Shown in pieces: positions 37,460 through 49,957 of a stretch of 64,000 nt of DNA. The DNA comes from Manihot esculenta (taxonomy: Eukaryota; Streptophyta; Magnoliopsida; Malpighiales; Euphorbiaceae). The position numbers were made by a program, and so were the translations under genes. Location: NCBI RefSeq assembly GCF_001659605.2, contig NC_035178.2, forward strand, positions 3,067,734 to 3,131,733, read 5' to 3'. A model generated the notes under the pieces. It had not been told where the DNA came from, made no database searches, and saw nothing but the letters and a program-made list of their open reading frames with translations. Position 1 is the stretch's first letter. Each line of letters opens with the position of its first letter.

Positions 37460-39406
37460 TGTAACGACCCGAAAATTGGACCGCTACCGGCGCTAGGATC
37501 CAGATCGGCTTAAGGCCGCCGGGACCCGTAGCAAGCCTGACATGTAACCTGTAAACCTGTTTAATCCCATACATGATCAACAATCATACATAAAAATTAA
37601 AACTTTTCTTTCATTCATTCCTCATACACCAAACTCAACCTGTGCATGCACTAAAACATAATCTTACTCATAAACTTGACCCCTCTGTGGGATCTCATCA
37701 ATGCCCCAATGGGCGATATACATGTGTTGAGTTGGCTACCATCTATATCATAAAACATCTAAGATCATGTATTTAAAAGGGATAACAACATCCATAGAGT
37801 CAAGCACAACTTCTAATCCTCATTATCATTATACATAACATAACATAACTATTCAACTTTACATTATCTTACAATTTATCATGTCCACTTTCTAACTATT
37901 ACAAGCATAAGACTTTACTCTTCTTGACTTCTCTGTCTAGCCCGTACCTGCAATCCTGGGGGATTAGGGAGAAGGGGAGAGTTACTAGAGTCCAGTGAGC
38001 AGAATAATAGAAAACATTTAAATCTCATGCCATCATGTAATGCAACACATCACAACAAATCACATCTCGGATGGTATTGTCACCAATAGTCCTCTACATT
38101 CCAAAGTGCCGGGACGTAGAATGGGTACAACCGGTCTTTCTCTTAACATAACATATCATGCATACCAATGTGCCAGGGACGTAGAATGGGTACAACCTGG
38201 ACTTTCTCTTACTTAGTGCCAGGGACGTAGAATGGGTACAACCTGGACTTCCATACCATATCATGCCGTAACATCATCATACCATATGAGGACTAAAGGA
38301 TCATTCAATAACCAATCCACATCAACATCATAAATGCAATGCAACATATTCGTGAATTCTAATGCAAACAACCTAATTCATCACATGGCATTCATGATGC
38401 ATGAACGTGCTCAATTGTGTAATTCATTTGCTTTAAAAACATAAAGGTTTATTCTACTCACCTCTGGCTGAAGCTTTACTGACTTAGAAGCAGTTGAACT
38501 CACTGCTGGGGTCCTCGGTTCCTCGGGTCCGAACCTACACAGGTGGACTCAAATGAGGGACCAAACAACTAGAACATAACTCTAAAAATATCCCCCAAAA
38601 ACCCCCTAAAACACCTCAAAACAATCATGCAAAAACATGCAAAGGAAGGCAAAACAGGGCAGGTTCGGTGGCACCTTCGGCGGCCGAAAGTCCCTCAAGA
38701 GCCGAAACCCAGGCAGGTTCGGCGGCACCTTCGGCGGCCGAAAGTCCCAGACAGAGACGAAAGTCTCTTTTCAGGGGCAACTTCGGCAGCCGAAAGGCCT
38801 GCCGAACCTGGTTTCTGCCAGAGGGCAGAAACTTGGCTCCTCAAGCACATTTGCCTCCCAAAACTTCCAATCATGCATTTAGCTCAACCAAAACATGCAA
38901 ATATACATACATTGGCTCCTAGGGGCTTCAAACTAACTTAAACCCCAACTACAACACACAACAACAACACAACAACAACACAAATCCAACATACATTGCT
39001 CAAAACATAACATTAACTCAAAAACCTAACTATGAGCTAAACATGCATTCTACCCCAAAGATCTTGCATAAAACTTACTTTAATCATGAAATAGGCTTAA
39101 GATCGGCTCTTACCTCTTGAAGATCGAGAGAGAGACGTCCTAAACTCGGAGGTGGGAGATTTTGAGTTCTTGAACCTCAAAGCTCCAAAACTTGCTTTAA
39201 ACTCGAAAATCTTCAAAACAACGTAAAAACTTGTGAAAATCTTGAAAGATTTGAAGGAAAAACTCAAGGATTGGTGAGGAACGGCGGAAGGGCTCACCTT
39301 GGCCGAAAATGGGGAGAAAGCTCGCCCATTTCGGCTAAGGGGCTCTTTTATAGTGGCTGGCCAGGCCACATTCGGGAGCCGAACGTGCCTCCGCATGCAT
39401 GCCATG
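37460..39406 (-). repeat. 3' LTR of element A, larger part
   Basis: Matches 55121-57095 of the 5' LTR, including three copies of a GGACGTAGAATGGG module near 38105, 38170 and 38225. It is broken at CCATG by insertion of B. Confidence 0.9.
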
Positions 39407-41090
39407 TGTAATACCCGGCTAGACTCCGGTATCGGAATTCCTACCGTCCGGTGGAATCTCGGATGTCGGAAACCTCTAGAAGGGGTAAAACCATGTTTTA
39501 TAAAATGTTTTTAATATATTTTATGTTTTTAAGCAAAAAGGAAATTGAGTTTTGAATGAAAAAGACCAAAGGAGGCTTTGCCAGGTTCGGCCGCCGAAAG
39601 TGAGGATCGGCCGCCGAACATGGTGGGGTTTTGGGAGCGCTTTAGGCCTCCGAAAGCCTTGTTTGAAAGACTCAAGGTTCGGCCGCCGAACCTCATGTTC
39701 GGCCGCCGAACATGCATGAGATGTGGGGGCACGTTAGGCCGCCGAAAGGTGACAGAACCAGCCCTATAAGAGACCCCGTGACCGAAACAGGCGAGGTTTT
39801 CTCTCCCATTTCGGCCGACGGTAAGCTTTAGCCCTCCTATGGTCATTTTAAGTGTTTTCCCTCAAATCCTTTAGATCTTAACAAGTTACATCTTGTTTTT
39901 GAAGAGTTTCAAAGTTTAAGCAAGTTTTGGAGCTTTGAGGTTCAAGAACTCGAATCTCCCCATCTTCGAGCTAGGATCGTTTCTCTCTCGATCTTCAAGA
40001 GGTAAGAGCCGATCTCTAGTTCTAAATGTGTTTTAAGTAAGTTTTATGCAAGTTTTTGGGGTAGAAATGCATGAGTAGGCTTGATGGGTTTTTATGAAAA
40101 ATCCATGGTTTTAATGTGTGTTTATGTGCAATGTGGCTTGCTTGTGTGTTGTAGTTGGGGTTTAAGCTTGTTGGAGACCCCTAGGAGCTTGTATGCTTGT
40201 TGTAGAATAGGTTTATGCATGTTTGATTGTGTTGGGGGTTGTTTTGGGCATGAAGAACCAAGTTTCTGCCCTTTGGCAGAAACCAGGTTCGGCAGCCGAA
40301 GGTACTTTCGGCCGCCGAACCAGCTTGGGAGGCAGCTTTAGGTTGCCGAAGCTTGCCCCCGAAAGTTTGAGTTTCGGCCCTGTCCGAGACTTTCGGCCGC
40401 CGAAGGTGCCGCCGAACATGCATGAGTTTCGTCTCTGTCTGGGAGTTTCGGCCGCCGAAGGTGCCGCCGAACCTGCCTGACTTTCGGCTCTGGAAGGACT
40501 TTCGGCCGCCGAAGGTGCCGCCGAAAGTGCCCTTCCCAGCCTTTTCTTGCATGTTTTCTAGGGATGTTTTGAGGTGTTTTTAGGAGGTTTTTGGGGGTAT
40601 GTTTAGAGTTATGTTCTTGTTGTTTGGTGCCTCATTCGAGTCCACCTGTGTAGGTTCGGACCCGAGGACCCGAGACCCCCGGTTGTGAGATAGTCTTTCA
40701 GAGTCCGTCGTTAAAGTTTCGGTCACCAGGTGAGTGGGATCTTTCCCTAAGTTTTTAAGTAAAGAATAAATGAACAAATGAATGAATCTGATAGCATACT
40801 CATGCATCATTAATGCCATGCGATGTTTCAGGATGTTTGCATTAGAAATTCACGAATATGTTGCATTGCATAATTTGATGTTGATGTGGATGGTTATTGG
40901 GTGATCCATAGTCCTCTAATGTTATGTTATGATGATATGTTATGGAAGACCAGTGAGGCCCATTCTACGCCCCTGGCATTATGTAAGAGAAAGACCAGCG
41001 AGGCCCATTCTACGCCCCTGGCACTTTGGAATGTTATGTTATGTATGTTATGTAAGAGAAAGACCAGCGAGGCCCATTCTACGCCCCTGG

Positions 41091-43499
41091 TGTAACAGCC
41101 CGGAAACCGGTACCCTCTCTGTAACGGCCCAAACTGCTCGGCACTAGGATCCAGATCGGCTTAAGGCCGCCTAAACCCGTAGTAAGCCTGCTATGAACTC
41201 TGTGTACCTGTTACCATCCCATACATGATCCAACTGGACTACTAACGTAAAAACTTTACTTTAAAACTACCAGACTTAACCTTTAAAACATTCTCTGTAG
41301 GTCCATGCATATGAACCAAAATACTCAGATATACTAATCTGAGCTAGCCCTCAGGCTATCTATAATACACCAGTGATGCTTTACTAAGTAACCTCCATGC
41401 CCTATGCGCTCTGCAGCATAGAACCCACTCTGTAAGGGTCAGCATATCATAAGTTAACTTGGCTACCATAGAGTCACAGGAATCAAACCTGGTCTTCTCT
41501 AATGGCCTCTCTCTATGGATCACAGGAATCAAACCTGGTCTTTCCTATTGCACTGGTCTTGGGTCAAAGGAATGAATCCCTATCTTCCCTCACAGTTATC
41601 ATTCACTGGGTTTTCGAAACACCACATATAATAAGTCTGGTCTGACTCATTTCTCATCAAGAAGAAACTATAAAACAGGATACATGCATATACTCAAGGG
41701 ATTAACATACACTATAGGCAAAAGCACATTCTATCTAGTACATCACTTTACATCTGTAACATATAACTTAATTTACATCATGTCCACACTATACTATTAC
41801 ACATGCAATCCTTTAGCACCTCTGATGTTTCTGCCCTTCCCAGCTACTCTGAACCTGCAAAACTGGGATTAAGGGAAAGGGATGAGCTTCTAAAGCCCAG
41901 TGAGTAGAAACACTGAAAACAGTTCATTCATACGCACTATATATGAAAATGCATCACCAAACAAACATCTCAATATATCTTGGATTAGACATGACCCCAG
42001 AATTCCCTCGACGGGCTACTGAAGTCGCCTTGGTCTAATCTCCACAAAGGTAGACATGACCCCAAAATACCCTCTGTCACTACTGGGCCCCCCAAAGGAG
42101 CTACACAGGGCATACCAACATGTATTTGCCCAACTGACCTGACACGATGACAGGAGCCGAAGCTTAGGCTATTGGAGTCGCCTGGGTCCACCTAATCTCT
42201 GATCACATAATATGCAATGCTTCATATTCGTGATTCTAATGCAATCACCCTAATACATATCATAGCATTCATGATGCATGAACTATGCTAAAGCATTATG
42301 TTTCTTTAATAAAAGATTAAGTTTAGTTCTACTCACCTCTGCTCCTCAAGCAGAAACCTGACTGACTCTGCAACTGCTAAACCTGACGACCTCCCTGAAC
42401 TGTCGGGTCCAAACCTACACAAAAGGACTCGATTGAGGTGTCAAACATACTCTTACTAACTCTTAAACAACTTCCCAAAACCCCTCTAAAAGCTCATAAA
42501 ACAATCACTTAGCACATGCAAAGGAAAAGCTAGGCAGGACACCTTCGGCGGCATCTTCGGCGGCCGAACGTGCAGGACAGATCCGAAAGTCCATTCTTTC
42601 GGGGGCAACCTTAGGCAGCCGAAACTACCTTCATAAGGGGTTCGGCGGCCGAATCCTCCCTTCGGCGGCCGAACCTGAGTTCATCCAGAACTCAGCTTCG
42701 TGCACAACCATCTCCTGCCAAGCACCAACCCCACTCCATACATGCATAACTCCTCCGTCACTCACATATACTCAAGTATATGTTCCAAGGGGTCCAAAAC
42801 TACCTAACAACCCCAACAAAACAGCAACTATACCATATATACAAGTTTACACCATGAAAACATCCAAAACTCAACGTTAAAACCTAAACATGCAACTCTA
42901 CCCTTAACCTCGTTCAAAACTGGTAGAAATCATTAAAACAAGTTTAAAGACTTCCCTTACCTCTTGAAAACAGAAGAGGAACAGCCAACTCAGCAACTCC
43001 TCTTCAACTATTACCAAAACCTCACTTTTCTCTCTTTTCTCTCAAAACGTTCAACTCCTTTGCAAATGACCAAACCCTCTGCATGAGCTGATTAAAGCTT
43101 GCAGATGAGTCAAAGGGATACGTGGCCTAACCTCTGGTCATGATCTGGAGGTGAACACCTGGCCAAACCACGGACTGAGGCGTGTACACAACGAACCGAC
43201 CTCCTCAGCTTCGGCTGCCGAAACTGCATGCAAAACCATGCAACTTTCGGGGGCCGAACATAACCTTCGGGGGCCGAACATTGGGCACTTTCGGCGGCCG
43301 AACTTAACATTCGGGGGCCGAATCCTGGCAGAACCTCCTTAGGCCAATTTTCCACAAAACTTAACTCTTTTCTAACCCAACTCTTTAAAATACGTAAAAA
43401 CATTTAGAAAACCTTTCTATACCCTTCTAGAAAACTCTGACATCCCCGAATTCCACCGGACGGTAGAAATTCCGATGCCTGATTTAGCCGGGTATTACA
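41091..43499 (-). repeat. 3' LTR of element C
   Basis: Read on plus it starts TGTAACAGCCCGGAAACC and ends GCCGGGTATTACA. It corresponds base for base, with an offset of 4763, to 45854-48262. It carries about eight TTCGGC-type palindromes at 42550-42680 and 43205-43325. Confidence 0.92.
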
Positions 43500-44895
43500 A
43501 TCTTCCCCCCTTATAAAACATTCGTCCTCGAATGTTAAAAACACAAACAAACAAACAAACAAGATCTAAACTCCACAGCTTTCGCTGTGCTACTCTGATC
43601 CTTATTCCTCTTTTCTCTGTATCTTTTCCTAACTCGCAAAAGGGATACTCCAAACTCGGATTACACTACAACCATAATCAACTCTTATCAGAACAGCTAA
43701 AAGATCATCAATCCTAACTAAGATAACTTGGTACTGGCTTACCAGCTTAAACTCACTGGTTTATTGTTCTATCAGATTAAAACCTTAAGGATTCATCTGT
43801 CGTTTCCCACACCAATAGGGCATAAACCAGGGTGAAGTACTAAGTCAGATAAAACCTTAACTACCAAGCCTCTTTTTCACTATTCTGATAACTCTTAGCT
43901 CTCTCTCTGCAGGTGCCATTCTGGAGAGGAAAGAAAGGAAACAATGGTTCTGCGTCCAGATACCATTCTCATTCCAATTCTACCTCCCTAACAGATGGTA
44001 AACCTGACAACCTACCTGGGAAACATCTAGTACTCACTAGAAAAGGGTACTGAGGCTGATTCCCTGTCCTGACAAACTTACTCACAAGAGCTAGAACAAC
44101 CCGCGGATAACCTTTCCTGAGACACTATGAGCCTGTAGGGCTGACATCAACTTCTAGGCAGCTATACTCTGTCCCCCTAAAAGGACTACTCTGATCCATC
44201 TTCAACTATAAACTCTCCTACCTTGTCTCTGCGGACACAGGTAGTACCAGGAGTAATGCATCAATCCGCCCTAGAATGACATCACACAGTCAAATCTAGA
44301 ACCATAAGGTCAGCTGGATCGCATCTACTCACCACTAACTCTGAACTGAACTCACTGACTCATCCGATGGATCACACTCTCAGGTCCACTGACCCAAGGA
44401 AAACACTCTAAGCCCAGAAGTCATCAAACCCAATCCTATCAACAGCTCACAACAACAAGGAAAGCGAAACACTGGGGTCCAAAACAACTAACGTACACAT
44501 CTGAGCACCTCTAAGTGAACGTACCTGACGTCACTGTGCTTCATGTGTTAGGCTATACGATGTCAGGGTGAAGATCCAAGCTAAAGCAAATGGAACTTCC
44601 CTCGGGAATCTATGGAAAAAGCTAACCCTTTTTCTCTGCCTCAACTACCATCCATTCCCAGACAACTCTAACCTTTTCTTTTTAACTTACTCTAACCTAA
44701 CACTTGCTCTTAGTTTTCTGTCTCTTGTTCTGTTTTCTGCTTTCTCTTGTTTACTTTACTCTTTTTACTCTTTCGTAAGAAAACCATTCTCACTATACCT
44801 GGTGATCTCGCTTTGTACCTCTTTTCTGAAATTCTATCTCTTTAACTGTTATTCTGACCATGTAACTCTATTACATTCTGTTATGTTCAATTCTA
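43500..44895 (-). other. Element C interior: decayed protease-region sequence
   Basis: On the minus strand the stretch at about 43950-44510 follows the order and many words of the protease-to-RT linker of element A (52700-53225). Examples are the segment opposite 'ccctagaatgac' and 'gatggatcacac'. No frame is open across it. The part from 43500 to 43940 shows no recognisable domain. Confidence 0.55.
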
Positions 44896-45447
44896 CTAGG
44901 ATCCATAAAACAAGACAGATATCAAAACTCTCAAAAAGAGCATACCTGGCATCACTGGAGCTATTCCCTGCTGAGCCTTTCTACCAGAAAAAGACCGCTG
45001 GGACCGAACCATCCAAGGCATCATACGACACTCACAAATCACATGCCCCTTCTGACCACATCTATAACATCCTATTGTTCCTGCCAGACAGATTCCCTTA
45101 TGCAATCTACCACACCTCAAACACTGTGGCTTGCCTATACCAGAACTTGGACCAACATCATCACCTAGACTCTTATTTTTCTTTGACCGTTTCAAACCTC
45201 TAACCTTTTTCTTGATAGTTCTCCCCCACATCACTCCTTTCGCGGTAGCTGTACTCCAAGTGGAGGGTTCATTCTCTCCTATTCTAGAGTCCTTGGTCTG
45301 CGCATCCTCTAAAGAATCAGCATCCATATTCACCTGTATACCAACATCCCCTCTCTCTCTCTTGTTTCCTAGATCCATGCCTCCTCTATTTTCATCAAAA
45401 GATTCTTCAGACGGATCTGAATCAATCTGTGGACTAACACCACTCAT
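44896..45447 (-). pseudogene. Gag remnant with CCHC zinc knuckle (element C)
   Basis: A 183-codon frame starts MSGVSPQIDSD, if the second Met is used. It contains a preserved zinc knuckle CYRCGQKGHVICEC and, just before it, CLRCGRLHKGIC. These are the same pair of Cys motifs as in the gag of elements A and E. The main gag (capsid-like) domain present in A and E is missing, as are downstream protease and polymerase frames. The protein, if made, could at most bind RNA. Confidence 0.6.
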
Positions 45448-45853
45448 CTTAGCTATCCTGAAGAACACCACAAGAAACAAACATTAGCACACATAGAGTT
45501 CATATGAAAACACATGAACTTACAAGATATACACGCATACATAGCATAACATCACTACACATGTTTATATACATGGGCATTTCACATCAGCATGCAAAAC
45601 AACTGAACATTTTAGCCTAGTGGACATGATTATACTTATTGTGCTTTGCCTCACTAGAACATCTAAACCAACCTCTTTCCGATGTGGGATCTCTAATCCT
45701 TGAACAAACATGTTCAACACACCGTACTCAGGAGGCCCTATACTCTACTATCACTCTGACATCGTAACCTCTTTCCGATGTGAGATATCTCTGATCCCTG
45801 AGTATACTGACTCAGCACATCGTACTCTAGAGGCCCTATGCTCTGATACCAAC

Positions 45854-48262
45854 TGTAACAGCCCGGAAACCGGTACCCTCTCTGTAACGGCCCAAACTGC
45901 TCGGCACTAGGATCCAGATCGGCTTAAGGCCGCCTAAACCCGTAGTAAGCCTGCTATGAACTCTGTGTACCTGTTACCATCCCATACATGATCCAACTGG
46001 ACTACTAACGTAAAAACTTTACTTTAAAACTACCAGACTTAACCTTTAAAACATTCTCTGTAGGTCCATGCATAAGAACCAAAATACTCAGATATACTAA
46101 TCTGAGCTAGCCCTCAGGCTATCTATAATACACCAGTGATGCTTTACTAAGTAACCTCCATGCCCTATGCGCTCTGCAGCATAGAACCCACTCTGTAAGG
46201 GTCAGCATATCATAAGTTAACTTGGCTACCATAGAGTCACAGGAATCAAACCTGGTCTTCTCTAATGGCCTCTCTCTATGGATCACAGGAATCAAACCTG
46301 GTCTTTCCTATTGCACTGGTCTTGGGTCAAAGGAATGAATCCCTATCTTCCCTCACAGTTATCATTCACTGGGTTTTCGAAACACCACATATAATAAGTC
46401 TGGTCTGACTCATTTCTCATCAAGAAGAAACTATAAAACAGGATACATGCATATACTCAAGGGATTAACATACACTATAGGCAAAAGCACATTCTATCTA
46501 GTACATCACTTTACATCTGTAACATATAACTTAATTTACATCATGTCCACACTATACTATTACACATGCAATCCTTTAGCACCTCTGATGTTTCTGCCCT
46601 TCCCAGCTACTCTGAACCTGCAAAACTAGGATTAAGGGAAAGGGATGAGCTTCTAAAGCCCAGTGAGTAGAAACACTGAAAACAGTTCATTCATACGCAC
46701 TATATATGAAAATGCATCACCAAACAAACATCTCAATATATCTTGGATTAGACATGACCCCAGAATTCCCTCGACGGGCTACTGAAGTCGCCTTGGTCTA
46801 ATCTCCACAAAGGTAGACATGACCCCAAAATACCCTCTGTCACTACTGGGCCCCCCAAAGGAGCTACACAGGGCATACCAACATGTATTTGCCCAACTGA
46901 CCTGACACGATGACAGGAGCCGAAGCTTAGGCTATTGGAGTCGCCTGGGTCCACCTAATCTCTGATCACATAATATGCAATGCTTCATATTCGTGATTCT
47001 AATGCAATCACCCTAATACATATCATAGCATTCATGATGCATGAACTATGCTAAAGCATTATGTTTCTTTAATAAAAGATTAAGTTTAGTTCTACTCACC
47101 TCTGCTCCTCAAGCAGAAACCTGACTGACTCTGCAACTGCTAAACCTGACGACCTCCCTGAACTGTCGGGTCCAAACCTACACAAAAGGACTCGATTGAG
47201 GTGTCAAACATACTCTTACTAACTCTTAAACAACTTCCCAAAACCCCTCTAAAAGCTCATAAAACAATCACTTAGCACATGCAAAGGAAAAGCTAGGCAG
47301 GACACCTTCGGCGGCATCTTCGGCGGCCGAACGTGCAGGACAGATCCGAAAGTCCATTCTTTCGGGGGCAACCTTAGGCAGCCGAAACTACCTTCATAAG
47401 GGGTTCGGCGGCCGAATCCTCCCTTCGGCGGCCGAACCTGAGTTCATCCAGAACTCAGCTTCGTGCACAACCATCTCCTGCCAAGCACCAACCCCACTCC
47501 ATACATGCATAACTCCTCCGTCACTCACATATACTCAAGTATATGTTCCAAGGGGTCCAAAACTACCTAACAACCCCAACAAAACAGCAACTATACCATA
47601 TATACAAGTTTACACCATGAAAACATCCAAAACTCAACGTTAAAACCTAAACATGCAACTCTACCCTTAACCTCGTTCAAAACTGGTAGAAATCATTAAA
47701 ACAAGTTTAAAGACTTCCCTTACCTCTTGAAAACAGAAGAGGAACAGCCAACTCAGCAACTCCTCTTCAACTATTACCAAAACCTCACTTTTCTCTCTTT
47801 TCTCTCAAAACGTTCAACTCCTTTGCAAATGACCAAACCCTCTGCATGAGCTGATTAAAGCTTGCAGATGAGTCAAAGGGATACGTGGCCTAACCTCTGG
47901 TCATGATCTGGAGGTGAACACCTGGCCAAACCACGGACTGAGGCGTGTACACAACGAACCGACCTCCTCAGCTTCGGCTGCCGAAACTGCATGCAAAACC
48001 ATGCAACTTTCGGGGGCCGAACATAACCTTCGGGGGCCGAACATTGGGCACTTTCGGCGGCCGAACTTAACATTCGGGGGCCGAATCCTGGCAGAACCTC
48101 CTTAGGCCAATTTTCCACAAAACTTAACTCTTTTCTAACCCAACTCTTTAAAATACGTAAAAACATTTAGAAAACCTTTCTATACCCTTCTAGAAAACTC
48201 TGACATCCCCGAATTCCACCGGACGGTAGAAATTCCGATGCCTGATTTAGCCGGGTATTACA
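45854..48262 (-). repeat. 5' LTR of element C
   Basis: Second LTR. It differs from 41091-43499 at about position 46075 (a for t) and near 46629 (a for g); no other difference was noticed on reading. Confidence 0.92.
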
Positions 48263-48302
48263 CCTGGCACTTGGAGATGTGAGGACTAAAGGCGCCTTTT
48301 TA

Positions 48303-48921
48303 TGTAACAGCCCGGCCCTTTTCGCACGGCACTGTTACCGCTCACAGCCCGTGACCTACCTCTGGGCCCAGCCACTGTGAGCAGCTCTTAACATCCCTTC
48401 ACCCTCACGGGTTCCAGGCAGGATTTGTCCCTCGGGGGAGCCATTACGGCCCGCCCTAGCCCGAGTGGATTTGGCCCAATTCCTTCCTCTGGGAATTAGG
48501 TCGCCTCCCCCACTGCTCGAACCCTTGACCTCCCACTTTAAGGGAATAGTCTGGTGAGAGTGAGTACCAATTGTTCCTGTTTTAAATGTTATGAGTTTTG
48601 AATGGCCGTGGGGGAAGAAAGGGTTCCAATCCCTTGACCCAAAGCGGATATGTTTTAAAGCAAGCTTGATGACCCATCTAGTAGGAGGTTCTATGTTTCC
48701 ATGCATAGGTCAAGCTGATGTAAGAAAGATAAGCTTAAAGGTTTTTATGAGATCAAAGTTTAAGTTTTCAAGCAAAGTTTGATCATGTACGGGATTATAC
48801 CTAGAGTTTCAGGATGTATAGAGGCTTACTACGGGTCCCGGCGGCCTTAAGCCGATCTGGATCCTAGTGCCGAGCAGTTTGGGACCGTTACAAGAGGGGT
48901 ACCGGTTTCCGGGCTGTTACA
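48303..48921. mobile_element. Insertion D: 619-bp segment with two outward-facing LTR ends
   Basis: D starts TGTAACAGCCCGG and ends CCGGGCTGTTACA, so its ends are inverted copies of one another. The right ~100 bases match the LTR 3' terminus of C in plus orientation. The left end reads as an LTR 3' terminus in minus orientation. It splits B between 48302 and 48922. A clean 5-bp target duplication is not evident; TTATG occurs at 48300-48304 and 48924-48928, but that would trim the ends. A box B-like GGTTCGAGC occurs on the minus strand near 48515-48524. The nature of D is unclear. Confidence 0.55.
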
Positions 48922-49565
48922 GTTATGTTATTTAATGTTATTAATAAAATGAATAATAATATACCTAAAAAGTGTGGAATTAAAGCAAACGTTAATTTTA
49001 AAATGGAGAATAAAATACCTAAAAATGGAGGAATTAATATCATGTTTTTACTTTTTGCTCACTGGGCTTTTTAGCTCACCCCTCTCCCCTAACCCCAGTC
49101 TTGCAGGTGCAGAGTAGATAGAGAAGTCAGCAAGAGTAAGAGAAGTCTCTGTAATAGCATAGAAGTGGACATGGTTTAGTTGTAATGTAAAAGTATGTTA
49201 TGTAATGTAATGTAAGTTTTGTAGTGTGCTTGACTAGAGTCTGTTGTAATCCCTTAAATACATGAAATAAATGTTTTATGATGTTTATGTAACCCAAGCC
49301 TGCTATATGTTATGTACCCCATTGGAGTATTTGTTGAGGACTCCAATGAGGGGTTTATGTCATGTTTATGCATGCACAGGCTAGGCTGGGTAAAGAAATG
49401 TTTGAATGAAAGAAAAGTTTTAAATTTTTATGTATGTTTCGGTTCATGTATGGGATTGAACAGGTACACAGGATGTATGTTTGGCTTGCTACGGGTTCCG
49501 GCGGCCTTAAGCCGACCTGAATCCTAGCGCCGGTAGCGGTCCGGTTTCCGGGTCGTTACACCATG

Positions 49566-49849
49566 TTCGGCGGCCGAACCTGGACTTTCCTTAACCTATG
49601 CCTTCGGGGGCCTAAGGCACACCCGAAATGCCTGCATGTTCGGCGGCCGAACTTGAGGTTCGGCGGCCGAACCTGGGTTTTCCTCCAAGGTTGTTTTTAT
49701 TCAAAAACTCATTTCCTCTTTACTTAAAACCATCAAAAACAATTAAATCATTTTATGAAAACATGTTTCTACCCTACTAGAGGCTTCCGACATCCGAGAT
49801 TCCACCGGACGGTAGGAATTCTGATACCGGAGTCTAGCCGGGTATTACA
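49566..49849 (-). repeat. 3' LTR of element A, smaller part
   Basis: Last portion of the A LTR beyond the B insertion, ending (plus) GCCGGGTATTACA at 49849. It matches 57101-57401. Confidence 0.88.
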
Positions 49850-49850
49850 T

Positions 49851-49862
49851 TCTCCCCCCCTT
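49851..49862 (-). promoter_or_regulatory. Polypurine tract of element A
   Basis: Minus-strand AAGGGGGGGAGA lies directly before the 3' LTR and would prime plus-strand DNA synthesis. Confidence 0.75.
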
Positions 49863-49957
49863 AAGAACATTCGTCCCCGAATGTTCCTCAACTAGCACAA
49901 AGCATGGCATACACATAACATACATGTAAAGCACATATAACTCACAAAGAACTAACC

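Larger units (their letters stand above)
41091..48262 (-). mobile_element. Young non-autonomous gypsy element C (minus strand)
   Basis: C has two 2409-bp LTRs (41091-43499 and 45854-48262) and only 2354 bp between them. An exact CCTGG target duplication lies at 41086-41090 and 48263-48267. The primer-binding site TGGTATCAGAGC (minus) is at 45840-45851 and a G-rich polypurine tract (minus) at about 43503-43513. The interior keeps a damaged gag zinc knuckle and decayed protease-region sequence, but no reverse transcriptase, RNase H or integrase. By eye the two LTRs differ at only two positions and have no length difference. Insertion was therefore recent and must have used proteins supplied by another element. 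Confidence 0.92.
39407..49560 (+). mobile_element. Solo LTR B (plus strand), itself split by C and D
   Basis: B begins TGTAATACCCGGCTAG and ends GGGTCGTTACA. An exact CCATG duplication flanks it at 39402-39406 and 49561-49565. After removing C (with its CCTGG copy) and D, only about 2.36 kb remains (39407-41090, 48268-48302, 48922-49560). That is the length of one LTR, with no primer-binding site or coding region. B is therefore a solo LTR left by recombination between the two LTRs of a full element. A TATA-like CCTATAAGAGACC lies near 39763. Confidence 0.88.

Noticed and set aside
38627..38941. Several overlapping frames rich in Gly/Arg/Pro in the LTRs
   Set aside because: They are produced by the repeated TTCGGC/GCCGAA palindromes, which are open in several frames; they recur in each LTR and are not genes.
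44568..45203. Plus-strand open frame of 211 codons
   Set aside because: It overlaps the gag remnant of element C in antisense, is hydrophobic and low-complexity, and shows no domain.
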